Source: Dictyophora rubrovolvata
Lineage: Eukaryota; Basidiomycota; Agaricomycetes; Phallales; Phallaceae
Direction: 5' to 3'
Length of the DNA: 64,000 bases
Assembly (NCBI GenBank): GCA_029959195.1
Contig: CP114118.1
Location: 1,922,001-1,986,000 of the forward strand
In this document: positions 45,942-56,500 of the stretch, piece after piece
How positions within the stretch are numbered: the stretch's first letter is position 1
Layout of the letters: each line of letters opens with the position of its first letter
Program-made: the position numbers and the translations under genes
Notes under the pieces: model-generated
What the model was told of the DNA's origin: nothing
Database searches by the model: none
The model's input: the letters and a program-made list of their open reading frames with translations, nothing else

Positions 45942-46138
45942 GCTCCAGAACTTACCGATCGATTATCATGGAATATTATGTCTTTTAGCACGTTATATTT
46001 TACCACGTTCAAAATATATTGAGTCTTTGAGATTTCAATCGGAATTAATATGCGAACTGGTTTAATCTTTTTGAGCTTCGAGTGTATTGCGAGTCTGATT
46101 GAAAGATATGGGCTTAAAATTGAGAAAGGTGACAAGGC

Positions 46139-46211
46139 GCCCGCTTAGCACAGTGGTAGTTGCGCTCCGCTCGTAACGGAGAGGTCGCTTGTTCGAACCA
46201 GGCAGTGGGCA
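46139..46211 (+). tRNA. tRNA-Thr (anticodon CGU)
   Basis: A 73-nt intronless cloverleaf. The 7-bp acceptor stem is GCCCGCT/AGTGGGC with one G-U pair and discriminator A. The D-arm loop is AGTGGTAG. The anticodon stem is CTCCG/CGGAG around loop CTCGTAA, so the anticodon is CGT and reads ACG (Thr). The T-arm is GCTTG-TTCGAAC-CAGGC. The internal A and B boxes (TAGCACAGTGG and GGTTCGAAC-like) are present, and a TTTTT polymerase III stop lies at 46217-46221. Confidence 0.93.
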
Positions 46212-46558
46212 GCTTCTTTTTGATCTGTTGGGTCAACCGTATCGTAGCGTATGCATGTGAAGGCAACGCAGAACTTCATTTAATCACGGGTGCCAGGCTT
46301 TTTAGCTTACTCATTGCAATTTTTTCATGTTCATAAAGTCCTAAAAAGATGGCACTCTTCCTCCCCCCCCCCCCAGTTTTCACGTAAATGCTCGAAAGAA
46401 GATGGGCAGCAATTAAACACTTGTGTCCGGCATATGCACCTGATTACGATTAGCCGACTGAGATATCGGTTAAGCCACCAGAATTTCTCTAACCACCACT
46501 CAGCTGGGTCTCAGGCGCTAACTTACCAGCCCTATCTTGCCAGTTGCATCGTTCCGTA

Positions 46559-48123
46559 ATGCTGCAAGTGTTCCAAGTAATTGCGACCCCAGGGCTTTCC
46601 AATGATTTACTGGCTGGAAGTGCTGCTGGTGCTGCACAAGTTATAGTAGGACAGCCCCTCGATACCGTCAAAACACGAGCACAGACTGCATCTAGTATGT
46701 TTATGTTCTTCTTTTGTTACATCCTTGTAATTGAGTTCACAGAGGATGTTTTTGTATGCGTAAACCCAGCTTGACTAGTGTCTCCAAGGCTCATCATTTC
46801 CGCTTCACTTCCTAGAAAGGCCCGATGGATGTTTTGACAAAAACCCTGAGAAATGAAGGCTTTTTTGCCCTTTATAAAGGTAACTATTTTTTTGTTATGT
46901 TATGCAGCTCTGAGTCTATCTCTATCCTCTCAGGGATGGCAAGTCCCCTCTTAGGAATTGCTGGTGTCAATTCGTTATTATTCACAGCTTATTCTATATC
47001 TCGTCGAATCGTCTCACCGTTTCCCGATCTTACATTGCCCCAAATAGCATTAGCTGGGGCGATGGCTGGGGCAATTAATTCAGTTTTGGCTAGTCCAGGT
47101 TCGCTATCTTTCTTCTAATTTGGAAGAATATCCTTATCTTTTTTTCAAGTTGAATTATTTAAAGTGAGGATGCAAGGCCAGTACGGTGGACTCGAAGATA
47201 AACGGCTGTCAAGAGTAGCTTTAGATCTATATAAAACTTCCGGTTTTCGGCATGGAGTTATGAGGGGGTTTTGGGTACGTGTTATCCAATGAAAAGTAAA
47301 CCGAACACGTCCTAAAAGGCCATAGGTTACTGTAGCTCGCGAGATTCCTGCCTTGGCTGGGTAAGTCTACCATCATTACTCATAGTACACTCTGAAGCGA
47401 ACGTTATAGTTTTTATGCCGGTTCGCCCTGTAATTTTCCTGCAAACTGTTCTCTTGCGTTGATCAGCGTTTTAGGCTTTGAGTTCGCGAAACGGCGTTTC
47501 CAAGACAGGTTTGGGTCCCCTCTGCCAGGCTGGGCATTATTATCTAGTGGTTCCTTCGGAGGTGTAAGTATATCCTACTAGACCTTTGTACGGACTTAAC
47601 ACTATCTATCTAGATATGTTATTGGTTGGCTTGTTATCCCCTTGGTTTGTTTCCGATGTTGTACTGTAACAATGATAAAGACTTAACAGATCTCTCAATT
47701 TCCAAGACATGATAAAGTCGCGAGTACAACTATCCAATACTCCTCTTTCCGGGCTTGGTTACATTCATAGGGAAATGAAATGTGTTATCAGGGAGCAAGG
47801 ATTGTTCGTCAAAACATTTTCCTACTCAAGTTTGTATTTATACCGTGCTTAGAAAAGGTCTTTATCGTGGCTTATCACCATCTTGTAAGCATGCTGGTTT
47901 CTTTTGTATTTGGCGCGACCCTAATAGTTTTACCCCATAGTATTAAGAAGGTCTGTCTGGGTTATTGTCATATAATAACTATGTAACTCATATTGACTAG
48001 TATACCTGCTGCCGGAGCAACGTTCTTTGCCTACGAACGAACTAGAGGTGAGAATCTACTTTTCTTGTTTAAGAAGAGACTGATAATTCTATAGAATACC
48101 TTCGTGGCGTAACCGGCGTATAA
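46559..48123 (+). CDS. mitochondrial SLC25 carrier (YMC/carnitine-carrier-like)
   Basis: The start ATG 46559 leads to LSNDLLAGSAAGAAQVIVGQ and PLDTVKTRAQTAS, the first carrier signature. Later exons give PMDVLTKTLRNEGFFALYKG, MASPLLGIAGVNSLLFTAYS, LAGAMAGAINSVLASPVELF with KVRMQGQYGGLEDKRLS, GFWVTVAREIPALAGFYAGF, YWLACYPLDMIKSRVQLS and GLYRGLSPSLLRSIPAAGAT with FFAYERTREYLRGVTGV. All three P-x-D/E-x-x-K/R signatures are present. The QPLDTVKTR/SPVELFKVR/YPLDMIKSR set is closest to the Ymc1 and carnitine/ornithine-like branch. Substrate is not assigned. Many very short exons make the edges approximate. A run of 11 C lies upstream near 46363-46373. Confidence 0.85.
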
Positions 48124-48307
48124 GTAATTGATTTTGTAGCAAGTAGGGCTTACATACTCCAGATTTTGAATACAGTGAGTGCTTGGGTGTGGAATTTGTA
48201 ACTTTTGTGGATATTGGTATCGACTTATTGTACAAGGTATATATTTGTTCGAGAATGCGTGGCTATATGATACATTGTTTGGTTTCTAAGAGATAAATTG
48301 AGTTTGC

Positions 48308-50769
48308 TTAAGGTAAATCGTTATCGCTGGTGCCCGAACCTGGTTCTGTATCAATCCACGAATCGCTCGCCTTATCTGTTTTACTCTGATTATTAGGGTC
48401 AGAAGTGTATCTGCCATAGACTTCGTCTGAATTCTTTTTAGATCGCAGGGCCTTAATGCTGGCGCTCGTTGCTGTTCTAGCATTATCAGGGATATTCAAC
48501 TCATGACGCTTGAGAACGGAGATCTCATGAAGATGCGCTGTTTGTGCAAGTCGTCTTCCAAAGGAAGGGGAAGCAACAGGTGTCGTATTTGAGTTGGAAC
48601 GGTGTAATCGGTGTGTTGGTCTTTCGCCGTTGAGGACACTTTTCGAGTTGGAATGAGGGGTGGATGTAGTATGTGTATCTTTCCGTGGGGAATGAGGCAT
48701 CGGTCTCGACACTGGAGTCATTGTGGTAGAATGTGATCTTACATGACCTACGGGATAATTTCTTAATATTCAGCCAGGCCAACAAAAATAAAAAAAGCAT
48801 ATCACCTTTCTTTTGTGCTGCGTGAGACACAGGTGTCTTACTTCTTGGCCTTGTGAAGTTAACAACAGACCAAGATGAGGAACGATGGTGATGAGCTGTT
48901 CCGCTAAATAAAGTCGATATGTTCGTCCGGGAGCCTCTTGTTAATGTCATAAATATCAGAACAGTAAGTAATAGGCAAAGTTGAGCAATGCCTAATCTTT
49001 TTTCTAGAACAATCTTTCGAAAACCAAGGATTAGTGAAGATTGTCGGTAAATACGAGGGACAAAGAGCCACCTCATCTGCCAGTTGATTAACGCGTTCTA
49101 ATAAAATAGACCGTTCGGTCTCTATTTGCTGACGATGTCGATCAAACTCTTGAACAGTTCTTAAAAAAATCTGTTGCTGGTTTTTGTTCTGATAAACTGT
49201 CATATAAACCCAGTCATCGAATTTTTCAAAGAATGCTCACTAATCCCTCTAGCCGCCCAACGTCTTCCTCTAATTTCCGTAACGCGTCTCGGAGACGTAA
49301 AGTTTGCTCTTGTACATATTGATTGTAAAGCGTAGTATTTGCTTCTAGCATATTAAGTCTATTCATGATGGTTCGGAAGATTGATTCGCCAGATGAGCCA
49401 TGTCCAGACATTGGTATTGGGGATCCAACAGGCGATGACAAGCTTATACTGGCGTTTGTTGTATGAGCCGGAGGAAATGAATGAGATGCGGATGAATCAA
49501 ACGAAATAATGGGGCTTGGTAACGGTTCCGAAGATGGTATAATGGACACCGTGTTGGGCACCAAAACACCGGAAATTGAAGGTAAGGGTGTTTGACTGTG
49601 CTTGCCAGCGAGATCAAATTCTGTTAGAGATTCCGTACCGATGGCAGAAATCAGGGTGTCTTCATCAATTGGGGTATCATCCGAAGGATTTGGCATTGAT
49701 AAATCGGGCATATTGAGAATAGAAATGTTAGACTTTGCAGATTGTGTGACTATCGAGTTCAATATACTGCCGGTATGAGAAGCCACGGGTTCTGAAGTAC
49801 TCTGCCATAGCTCCCATTTCCATTCCTCCAACTGAGTAAGTCCATAGACACGAAGCAGGCTTACTGGGCAATAATATTCATTTCCATAATGCGAGAGAAA
49901 GTCGATACGGATATATCGATAGAAGGGACGGAGATCAACAAGAGGGTGAAAAGACTGCATGGCGATTAGACTTTATCATATATACGGGAAAAACTACGTA
50001 CTTGGACACCGCGGATGTTTTTTGCACGGTATGATCCAGCTTCCACCCAAGTTTGGTCATCACTTGTGTATGTATGAGCAACGCTCACTTTGAAATCACG
50101 AAAGACGCCCGAAAAGTACTCGAAGTTTGCCAATTGAACCGTATCAATTCGAATGTCGTCGCAAAGCTCAACGACAACATAGTTTGGCTGAGCAGAACAT
50201 GGGCTCAGCATATATTTGTCTTTCTTGGAAGATAATAGTGAAGATGGTGAGCGGGCCGAAGAATGGGAAGAACGTATGCGAGCGGAGCAATCTAAAGATG
50301 CGTAATTGAACCGGTCTGTCAAAGGGACGCGGAAATGGGGGAGCTGTGTGGGGGTTATATCCACCATCGTTTCGGGGTCACCGAGCGAGAACGTTGTCGG
50401 CAATGACCTATCGTCTGGTACTTTAGGACCACTTGGATCAACATGACCAGTTTGATTTGAAGACTGAATCTGAGAGGAGTGCAATTCCAATTCCCTTTGT
50501 TTTGATTTCCATTCTTCAAAGGACAAGAACTCGTCTGTAGAGGTTAAATCCTCCGACGATGGTGGAACCAAGCAACAAATTGGGTCGGATGGTTTCGGAG
50601 TAGCGTGTGCTCGGAAGTTGCTGAAGGGGTCTAACGGGCATGTAACCTTTGCAGTTACAGAACCTGCAAGTGTATGATTGGCTTCTTCCGCAGTTGACGT
50701 TGTCGCCAGGATCGAGTGGATAAGCAATGTCAAAATGTAGAGGAACATCATTGCTTCAGCCAGATGCAA
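48308..50769 (-). CDS. SLP1: Slp1/SUCO-type SUN-domain-like ER protein
   Basis: Slp1 with Emp65 protects newly made soluble proteins in the ER. An N-terminal signal peptide (MFLYILTLLIHSILATTS) is followed by the family motif STDEFLSFEEWKSKQREL. The SUN-like domain lies at about residues 150-320: KDKYMLSPCSAQPNYVVVEL, CDDIRIDTVQLANFEYFSGV, FRDFKVSVAH and YRYIRIDFLSHYGNEYYCPV with SLLRVYGLTQ. The exon ending at 49226 then enters a coiled coil (NRLNMLEANTTLYNQYVQEQ). A C-terminal membrane segment (LGIAQLCLLLTVLIFMTLT) is followed by a long Ser/Arg-rich tail ending at 48308. The start could be ATG 50769 or the ATG at 50751; the second places the signal peptide closer to the N-terminus. Family is clear. 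Confidence 0.85.
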
Positions 50770-51487
50770 AACTTATAGGCTAGTCCAGATAGACATTACA
50801 TAGGTGACTAATGAAGCTAGTTAGTGGATAGACGCACATTCATACGAACATAGATAAAGATAACTGTTCGTTGGTTATGAGAGGAAAGAAGGGTCTCGAG
50901 AAGGTTTTTGAGAGATAGGTGAAATGGTCACTCATCCCACTGTGACGAAGCGTGACACTGTCCCACGCCCTGGTCGATTTCAGGCTAGTGACTTGTAACT
51001 AACTTATATAGATTGAAGTTAAGCGGCCTTTAGCAATAAAAAGCGAAGCAAAGTAATAGCACCACTATCTCTGATTCTTCCAGCAGAGTAGATGATTTAC
51101 AGCACCATTATCTTGCCATAGTCATAAACTTGCCTGCATGTGGTACCGTCGTTTGCAGGTCAGCGCGCGACCTCGTCGACAGTTATTTGGCTGCTACCAA
51201 TTTCCGTGAGCGTGGTTGGGATCGAGGTCGAGAAAAGTATGCAGTCGGACTAGACTCAGTCTTGGGAGAGTGATACCTCCGAGTCATTTTACATAAGACA
51301 TCCCTCCAATTTAGAACGAGAGTTCACTAGTTATGCTTGCGCCGGCACAAGATTTTTTTGGGGATGCTGCACAAGCTATAGAAGTCTTGGGTTGTGGAAA
51401 ACTGCTCGCCGTGTCACTCGGAGCTTGTTGTCATTTATTGTGGCTCGGATATGTAAAGTAGTTTACATAAAAACTTAACTCAACACA
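50770..51487. other. 718-bp gap carrying copy 1 of a dispersed direct repeat
   Basis: Most of this gap is repeat copy 1 (about 50972-51335). The remainder upstream of the Slp1 start probably holds its promoter. I see no exon here that I can support. Confidence 0.45.
50972..51335 (+). repeat. direct repeat, copy 1
   Basis: The copy shares ordered blocks with 52860-53305. They are TTTCAGGCT, AAGTTAAGCGGCCTTTxGCA with ATAAAA, TCCxAGCAGAGTA, GGCTxCTACCA, GAGGTCGAGAA, AGTCGGAC, GTGATxCCTC, GACATCCxT/ATACATCCTT and TTTAGAAC. Spacing is kept, with gaps; copy 2 is about 80 bp longer. Overall likeness is moderate, so the duplication is not recent. Confidence 0.7.
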
Positions 51488-52487
51488 CTAACTGTTTTCT
51501 GCGTGTCTGTGTCCTCTGAGTCTTCTGGGCGTATTTGTAGGCGTTCCATTCGTTCTTGAGTCTCCAAAAGCGACTCTTGTGGATGCACCATTGATCTCAG
51601 CAGGTGGTGGGGGATTCGGAGGTGGGTTTGAAGGTGGGTTTGAAGAGGGAAGTAACCCGACAAGAGCTAGTCTATTATCCACAAGCTTCTGGATTTCAGT
51701 CGCTAATCGTGGGGCCGCCGAGATGGGAAAAATAAATTGGTTCGTCGACAAAAGTCTATTTTGTTCTTTGACTGTTAAAATCTAAACAAAAATAAGATAT
51801 CAGTTGTATAGCTTCACACTAAGTAGCGATGAGTTGCTCACAATAGTAATCATCTTCTGCGTGGTGAGAACATTTTGAAACAACGCATGGAACATCACGA
51901 TCTTCTTCTCCATTTCTACAACGGACTCAAAGAGTGGCTTAAAAGAATGGACATAAGCAGGTCGTTCCGCATCTCGCATAATTTGCGGCTGGTAGCTTTG
52001 TCCTGTGAAATGACAATGGGTAGAAAAGAAGAATAAATCGAAAAGAAGCTCGCGCACTTAGTTCAGCTGTTTGCTCGGCTGCGGCCCGTCGAATAAACTC
52101 TCTTGCTGAGTTCATCTCCCCCGCAGTGGGTCGGGTATAAACTTGCGATTGCATCACATTTCCAGGATGCATTTGCGAAATGTCTCCTGCTTCACCAGCC
52201 TGACCTGGTGCATCGAATCGGATGGTTGGCATCTGCGGAATAGTGAAGTTCATCTGAGATATTTGACCTTGCTGCAACTGGCTCAGCATATGCTGTCCGA
52301 GTCTTTGCAATGCTGGACGATGTCGCTCAATAATGGCGATGTTAGTCTCAGGAATTCCTAGTTTCCGCAACTCCTCGACCGACATATAACCAACATTCAT
52401 CCTCGTATTAAAGTCAAGATGACGTTCAACTTGTCCGGGTTGCGTTGCATGAAAAGGAGATCGCGTTGTTTTAAAATAAGATTGCAT
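51488..52487 (-). CDS. unrecognised Gln/Pro-rich protein
   Basis: Three exons give roughly 270 residues, from the ATG at 52487 (MQSYFKTTRSPFHATQPGQV) to TAG at 51488-51490. A helical part (YMSVEELRKLGIPETNIAII, ERHRPALQRLGQHMLSQLQQ) is followed by a Met/Gln/Pro-rich linker. Next is a second helical segment (YVHSFKPLFESVVEMEKKIV) and IVMFHALFQNVLTTQKMITI. The tail has an NPPSNPPPNPPPP run. The intron with GTGAGC donor and TTTGTTTAG acceptor joins MITI to ILTVKEQNRLL in frame. Composition suggests a nuclear co-factor such as a Mediator or SAGA-type subunit, but no family is recognised. It is flanked on both sides by the direct repeat. Confidence 0.55.
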
Positions 52488-53544
52488 TGCAGGCTGGGAG
52501 GCTAAGCTCTAAGTTTTGCGCGGCCTGTTGTTGATGGACTTGAAGGCTTCAAGCTTCAGCACTTTAGTGATCGCCATAGGCGGCTATCGTTGACTTCTGT
52601 GAATGCAATTAGATCTCTCTCTCCGGTATCAAGAGATCACACCGCACTACGGCTGCATCCGAGCAATCTTACGATATTCTTTCTCTGTCTTTCAGTTTTT
52701 TTCTCGTTCCCACCATCCCACCCATATTCTCGTTCATTATTTTTCACACCATAAGTACAATACATCCAAGCTTAATCAAGTGCTAGACAAGAAGTTCGTG
52801 GCGCGTTGCGGAACACAATTCATAGCTCTGCTCCCGACCGACGAGTCAAACATCACGAGCCTGTCGGTTTCAGGCTTTTCATGTAATCAAAACTCATAGA
52901 CCCGAAGGCCTATAAATTACGTTTTCTAGACGTTGACCCCACTGATTTATTTAAAAAGTTAAGCGGCCTTTGGCAATAAAACAGGGCATTTAAGTAAAGG
53001 GCTCAAAAAGAATCAGATCATCAAAGTGAGAGCTGGTAATAACAGCCACTCTACGCAAATGCAGCTTTGATTAGTCCCAGCAGAGTAAATTTACCGCATC
53101 ATCATGTATGATAGTAACGTTAACAGAACAAGACATTGGCTGTTGTTGAATGCGGCCCTTTCGACGACACATATAAATAGACGGCTACCACCATTATCGC
53201 TAGCGATAAAATTGAGGTCGAGAACGAATTCTAGAGTCGGACGATGGCCCAACTAAAGTGATCCCTCATTATATAATACAATACATCCTTTCAGTTTAGA
53301 ACCCCGCCTCAGACCGTGTCTCCGGGAAACATTTCACCTCTGCACTCTTTTTCTCTTTCAGTCATTATATCTCATTTACGCGTTACGCATTGTAAACTCC
53401 AGCACGACCCCTCTTTTTCTACTCATTCTTTTTTCTCGACCTCTGAATTACCGTTAACTAACTTGCTGTATATGCCTGCATATACTGTACATTATCTTAT
53501 TTCCAGGACAATCTAGACTATATATCTCCGCTGAACTTCACCAA
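52488..53544. promoter_or_regulatory. 1,057-bp divergent region carrying repeat copy 2 and the leader of the large regulator gene
   Basis: The left part (52488-52850) should hold the promoter of the gene at 51488-52487. Repeat copy 2 fills 52860-53305. The right part (53316-53544) is CT-rich (CTCTTTTTCTCTTTC at 53344-53358, CCTCTTTTTCTAC near 53408) and looks like the leader of the 53.5 kb gene. No coding exon found. Confidence 0.45.
52860..53305 (+). repeat. direct repeat, copy 2
   Basis: The partner of 50972-51335 in the same orientation, lying directly upstream of the PH/RasGEF/RhoGAP gene. It contains an extra segment (about 52985-53050) absent from copy 1 and a ATATAAATAG box near 53172. 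Confidence 0.7.
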
Positions 53545-56500
53545 ATGTCCAAAAGACGAGAGAGAATTCGCATTCCTAGCCAACCTTCAACCAATTCGTT
53601 GCTCGCGGAGGACGAGCCCCCACCAGTTTCAACTATCCCGGGATCGCCGTTCTTCTCGAACACCGTTTCGGCTTCGCCTCCCTCACTTTCAGGTTTCTTA
53701 TCCAAACCCTCCAAGTGGTTTTCACGCCCCTCTCTAATTCACAAAAACTCCTCGCCCTCTCCTGAGTCCCATCGCGTGCGGACTACTTCAAATGTGAGAC
53801 GGGGTGCTATATCCGGTCCTACAGATCCCCGTCCTCTCGTTCCTTTAAATCACCCCAACTCTAAAGCAAATCAAGTAAATAGTCAGACTAGCCAGTACGC
53901 TCTCTCTATAACTCAGATGGCTTAACTTATCAATGCAATTTTCAGGTCTGTCCTTGACTTGGCTTTAACTTCAAATACAAAATCATCCGTACCCCAAAAT
54001 GGAGATTATGGTTCCTTACGGCATGATTCATCTACCCTCATGACCACTTCGAGAAAAACATGGTCCCGTTCCGTGGACGATTTAAGCTATTTCCACAATC
54101 AACATTCTGCAGTGCTTACGGATCCTCCCTTACGCGACGAAAGCCTTGTTCTGCGAACAATGCAAACAAAGGCCAAAATTGAAGCGTATCGTCAGAATTC
54201 TGGCAATGTCTCATTTCCATTCCCGTCCCCTCCTCTCATTCCTTCCCATCCAGCAGACATTCCAAACAATAGTGTAGCTTTCCCTCAATTTCAACACTCA
54301 GCCTCGACTTCGCCTACAGCCCTTTCAGAAAATTTACCGCTTCCACGAATGCGGAATCGGACGATGTCCTCTTTCGTTGACATCGACCGATCTTTTGTGG
54401 TGTCCGCTAACACATCACGGTTTCCAGGACATCCCCCTGTTCCTTCTTTCACGACTAAACATGATCCTCCTCCTCCTGCCGATTTGGCGTCAAAAAGGTC
54501 TTCGCAAATCATACAACTCTCGGGTTTTCTTAATCGACATACTGGGTCAAATGCCCATTTAGCTTTTAGATCTGCCGCACTTAACGCTGTTCTCTCCAAA
54601 GGCTGGAAATCCTACAAGGCCGTTTTGAAAGGCTCCAAACTGTACTTTTACAAACCGCCTAGCGACAGAAGTCCGGAGATAAAGGAATTGTTCCCACAGG
54701 GTGTTACTCCTGTGTTTTCAGAATTACCTCAATCCAACGAAACCAATACAGATGGGTTGGGAGAACCAGCGGTATCTTCAGGGAGAAAGAAAGAAGAAGC
54801 TCGCAAAAGAGCACGTATTTATCGAGGGAGAAACTCTCACCCGGAGCTTTCGTTTGCAACAAGCGGAATCCCAACAAAAGGAACAGCTGACGCTCTGCTT
54901 CACGAAGCTATTTTCGGAAATTGTTTTAAGGATAACAATGATTCGTCTATTCTTCGAAAAAAATTCTCTTCTTGCATGATAATGTGTTTGCCTCGTTTAA
55001 TGGGCAGAGAAACATTTGAGAGCGAATTTATTCGCTATGCCGCCTCCTATGTCAATGATGCAGAAAGCCATGAACAAGAACGGGCACAACGGTTCGTGTC
55101 ATGGCTTTCTGGTTTGTATATCATGTTGTACAAGCATGCTTTCAACGAAGCCAAGTGGGAGGCTTTCAAATCATCCATAAACTACTTGGATGATCCTACA
55201 CTGACACCCGAAAGTATTGGCCCTTTTCCCCCCCAATTCGGTAAATCAAATGATGTTAGACATGCATTCGGTGACCTAACTGATGGCCATTTTCTTACTC
55301 TCGATCCTTCAATATTGGCACAAAGTCTAGCAATATTTCATCTTCAATCTCTCCCCCAGACCTACAGTACATCTTTTACTATTGATTTGTTGGAATATGC
55401 CCTTGACAATGACGAGAACTCCCTGTCTCCACGACCATTTTCGTTCTTCTTTGGCTGCGATGAGGCGCCTCATTGGTTATCGCGATTTATCGTATCTCAG
55501 GTATTGAACCCCAACACCCGATCATCAGACATGTCACCCGATATTTTTTCAGCCTCAAAAACGCACTTAAGATCTGATTTAATTGCACACTGGATCAAGG
55601 TTGCAGAGCATTGTCGGAGCATGGGGGATAGATGTACCTGGAAAGCTATTGAAGCCGCTTTGTGCTCTCGACCTCTCGCTAGAATAGAGAAAGCTTGGCG
55701 CAGAACCAGTCTGACCGCCCTTCGGTTGTTCCATTCATGGGCTAAAGATACTGATTCCCCGGACCAGATAGTCATGTCGCCCTGGGGAGGTGACATCCTC
55801 AATAAAATTACCTATCTTTGGCCAAAGGCTAAACTTGAACTCTCCGGACGAGACGATGCATGGGACGTCGAGATCCTACTGACAATTGGCGATTATGTCA
55901 ACTCGGTTCAAAATCAGTTTCAACGATCAACCTTTAAACTAGACCCCAATGAACAGGGCGAGGCTGCGATGTCACTGGTAAAATTCTGGCAAAATGTTCA
56001 GCCTAGAGTTCCCAGTAAATTTCGAACCTTTGAGGATTTTATGTCCCAATCTTTCGCCGCTGAACCACGGTTGAAAGGATTGTTCGAAGCACATCATTGG
56101 CAGCGAGCATCTAACGTAGCTGCAGTGCAGTCCATACTTCCCCTAAGCTTTGTCGAACCCTTGCCTACGTTGTCACTTGTTGATCGGGAGCCTTTGCATC
56201 GTGGTAAGAAAGAAACTGTCGACCCTTCTTCAGCACGGGTGAACCAGGCCCGCGTATCACAATTGTTTTCCATGATGTCGATTCCTGACGGCGACCAACA
56301 TCTAGATGACATTACCCGTAACATAGCTGATGGGACTGGGCTTGTTATCACATTATACGATGGCGATCTATTGGTCGAAGTTCCCGAGAGATCATTGGAT
56401 GTCCCCTCTCGTCCATCTAGTATCTTCGAATCCAACTTAGAGCGTCGGACTAGCCAAGTACGCGTTACCAACGGTAGCTTCGAAAGAAAAACAAGTATGG

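Noticed and set aside
46363-46373. Run of 11 C (and another at 11605-11615) as special structures
   Set aside because: Homopolymer runs are common in fungal leaders and may vary by sequencing error; no partner sequence was seen.
50972-53305. The direct repeat pair read as long terminal repeats of one retroelement
   Set aside because: The sequence between the copies is an ordinary intron-bearing gene with no element domains, and I see no clear ends, primer site or target duplication. Kept only as a repeat of unknown type.
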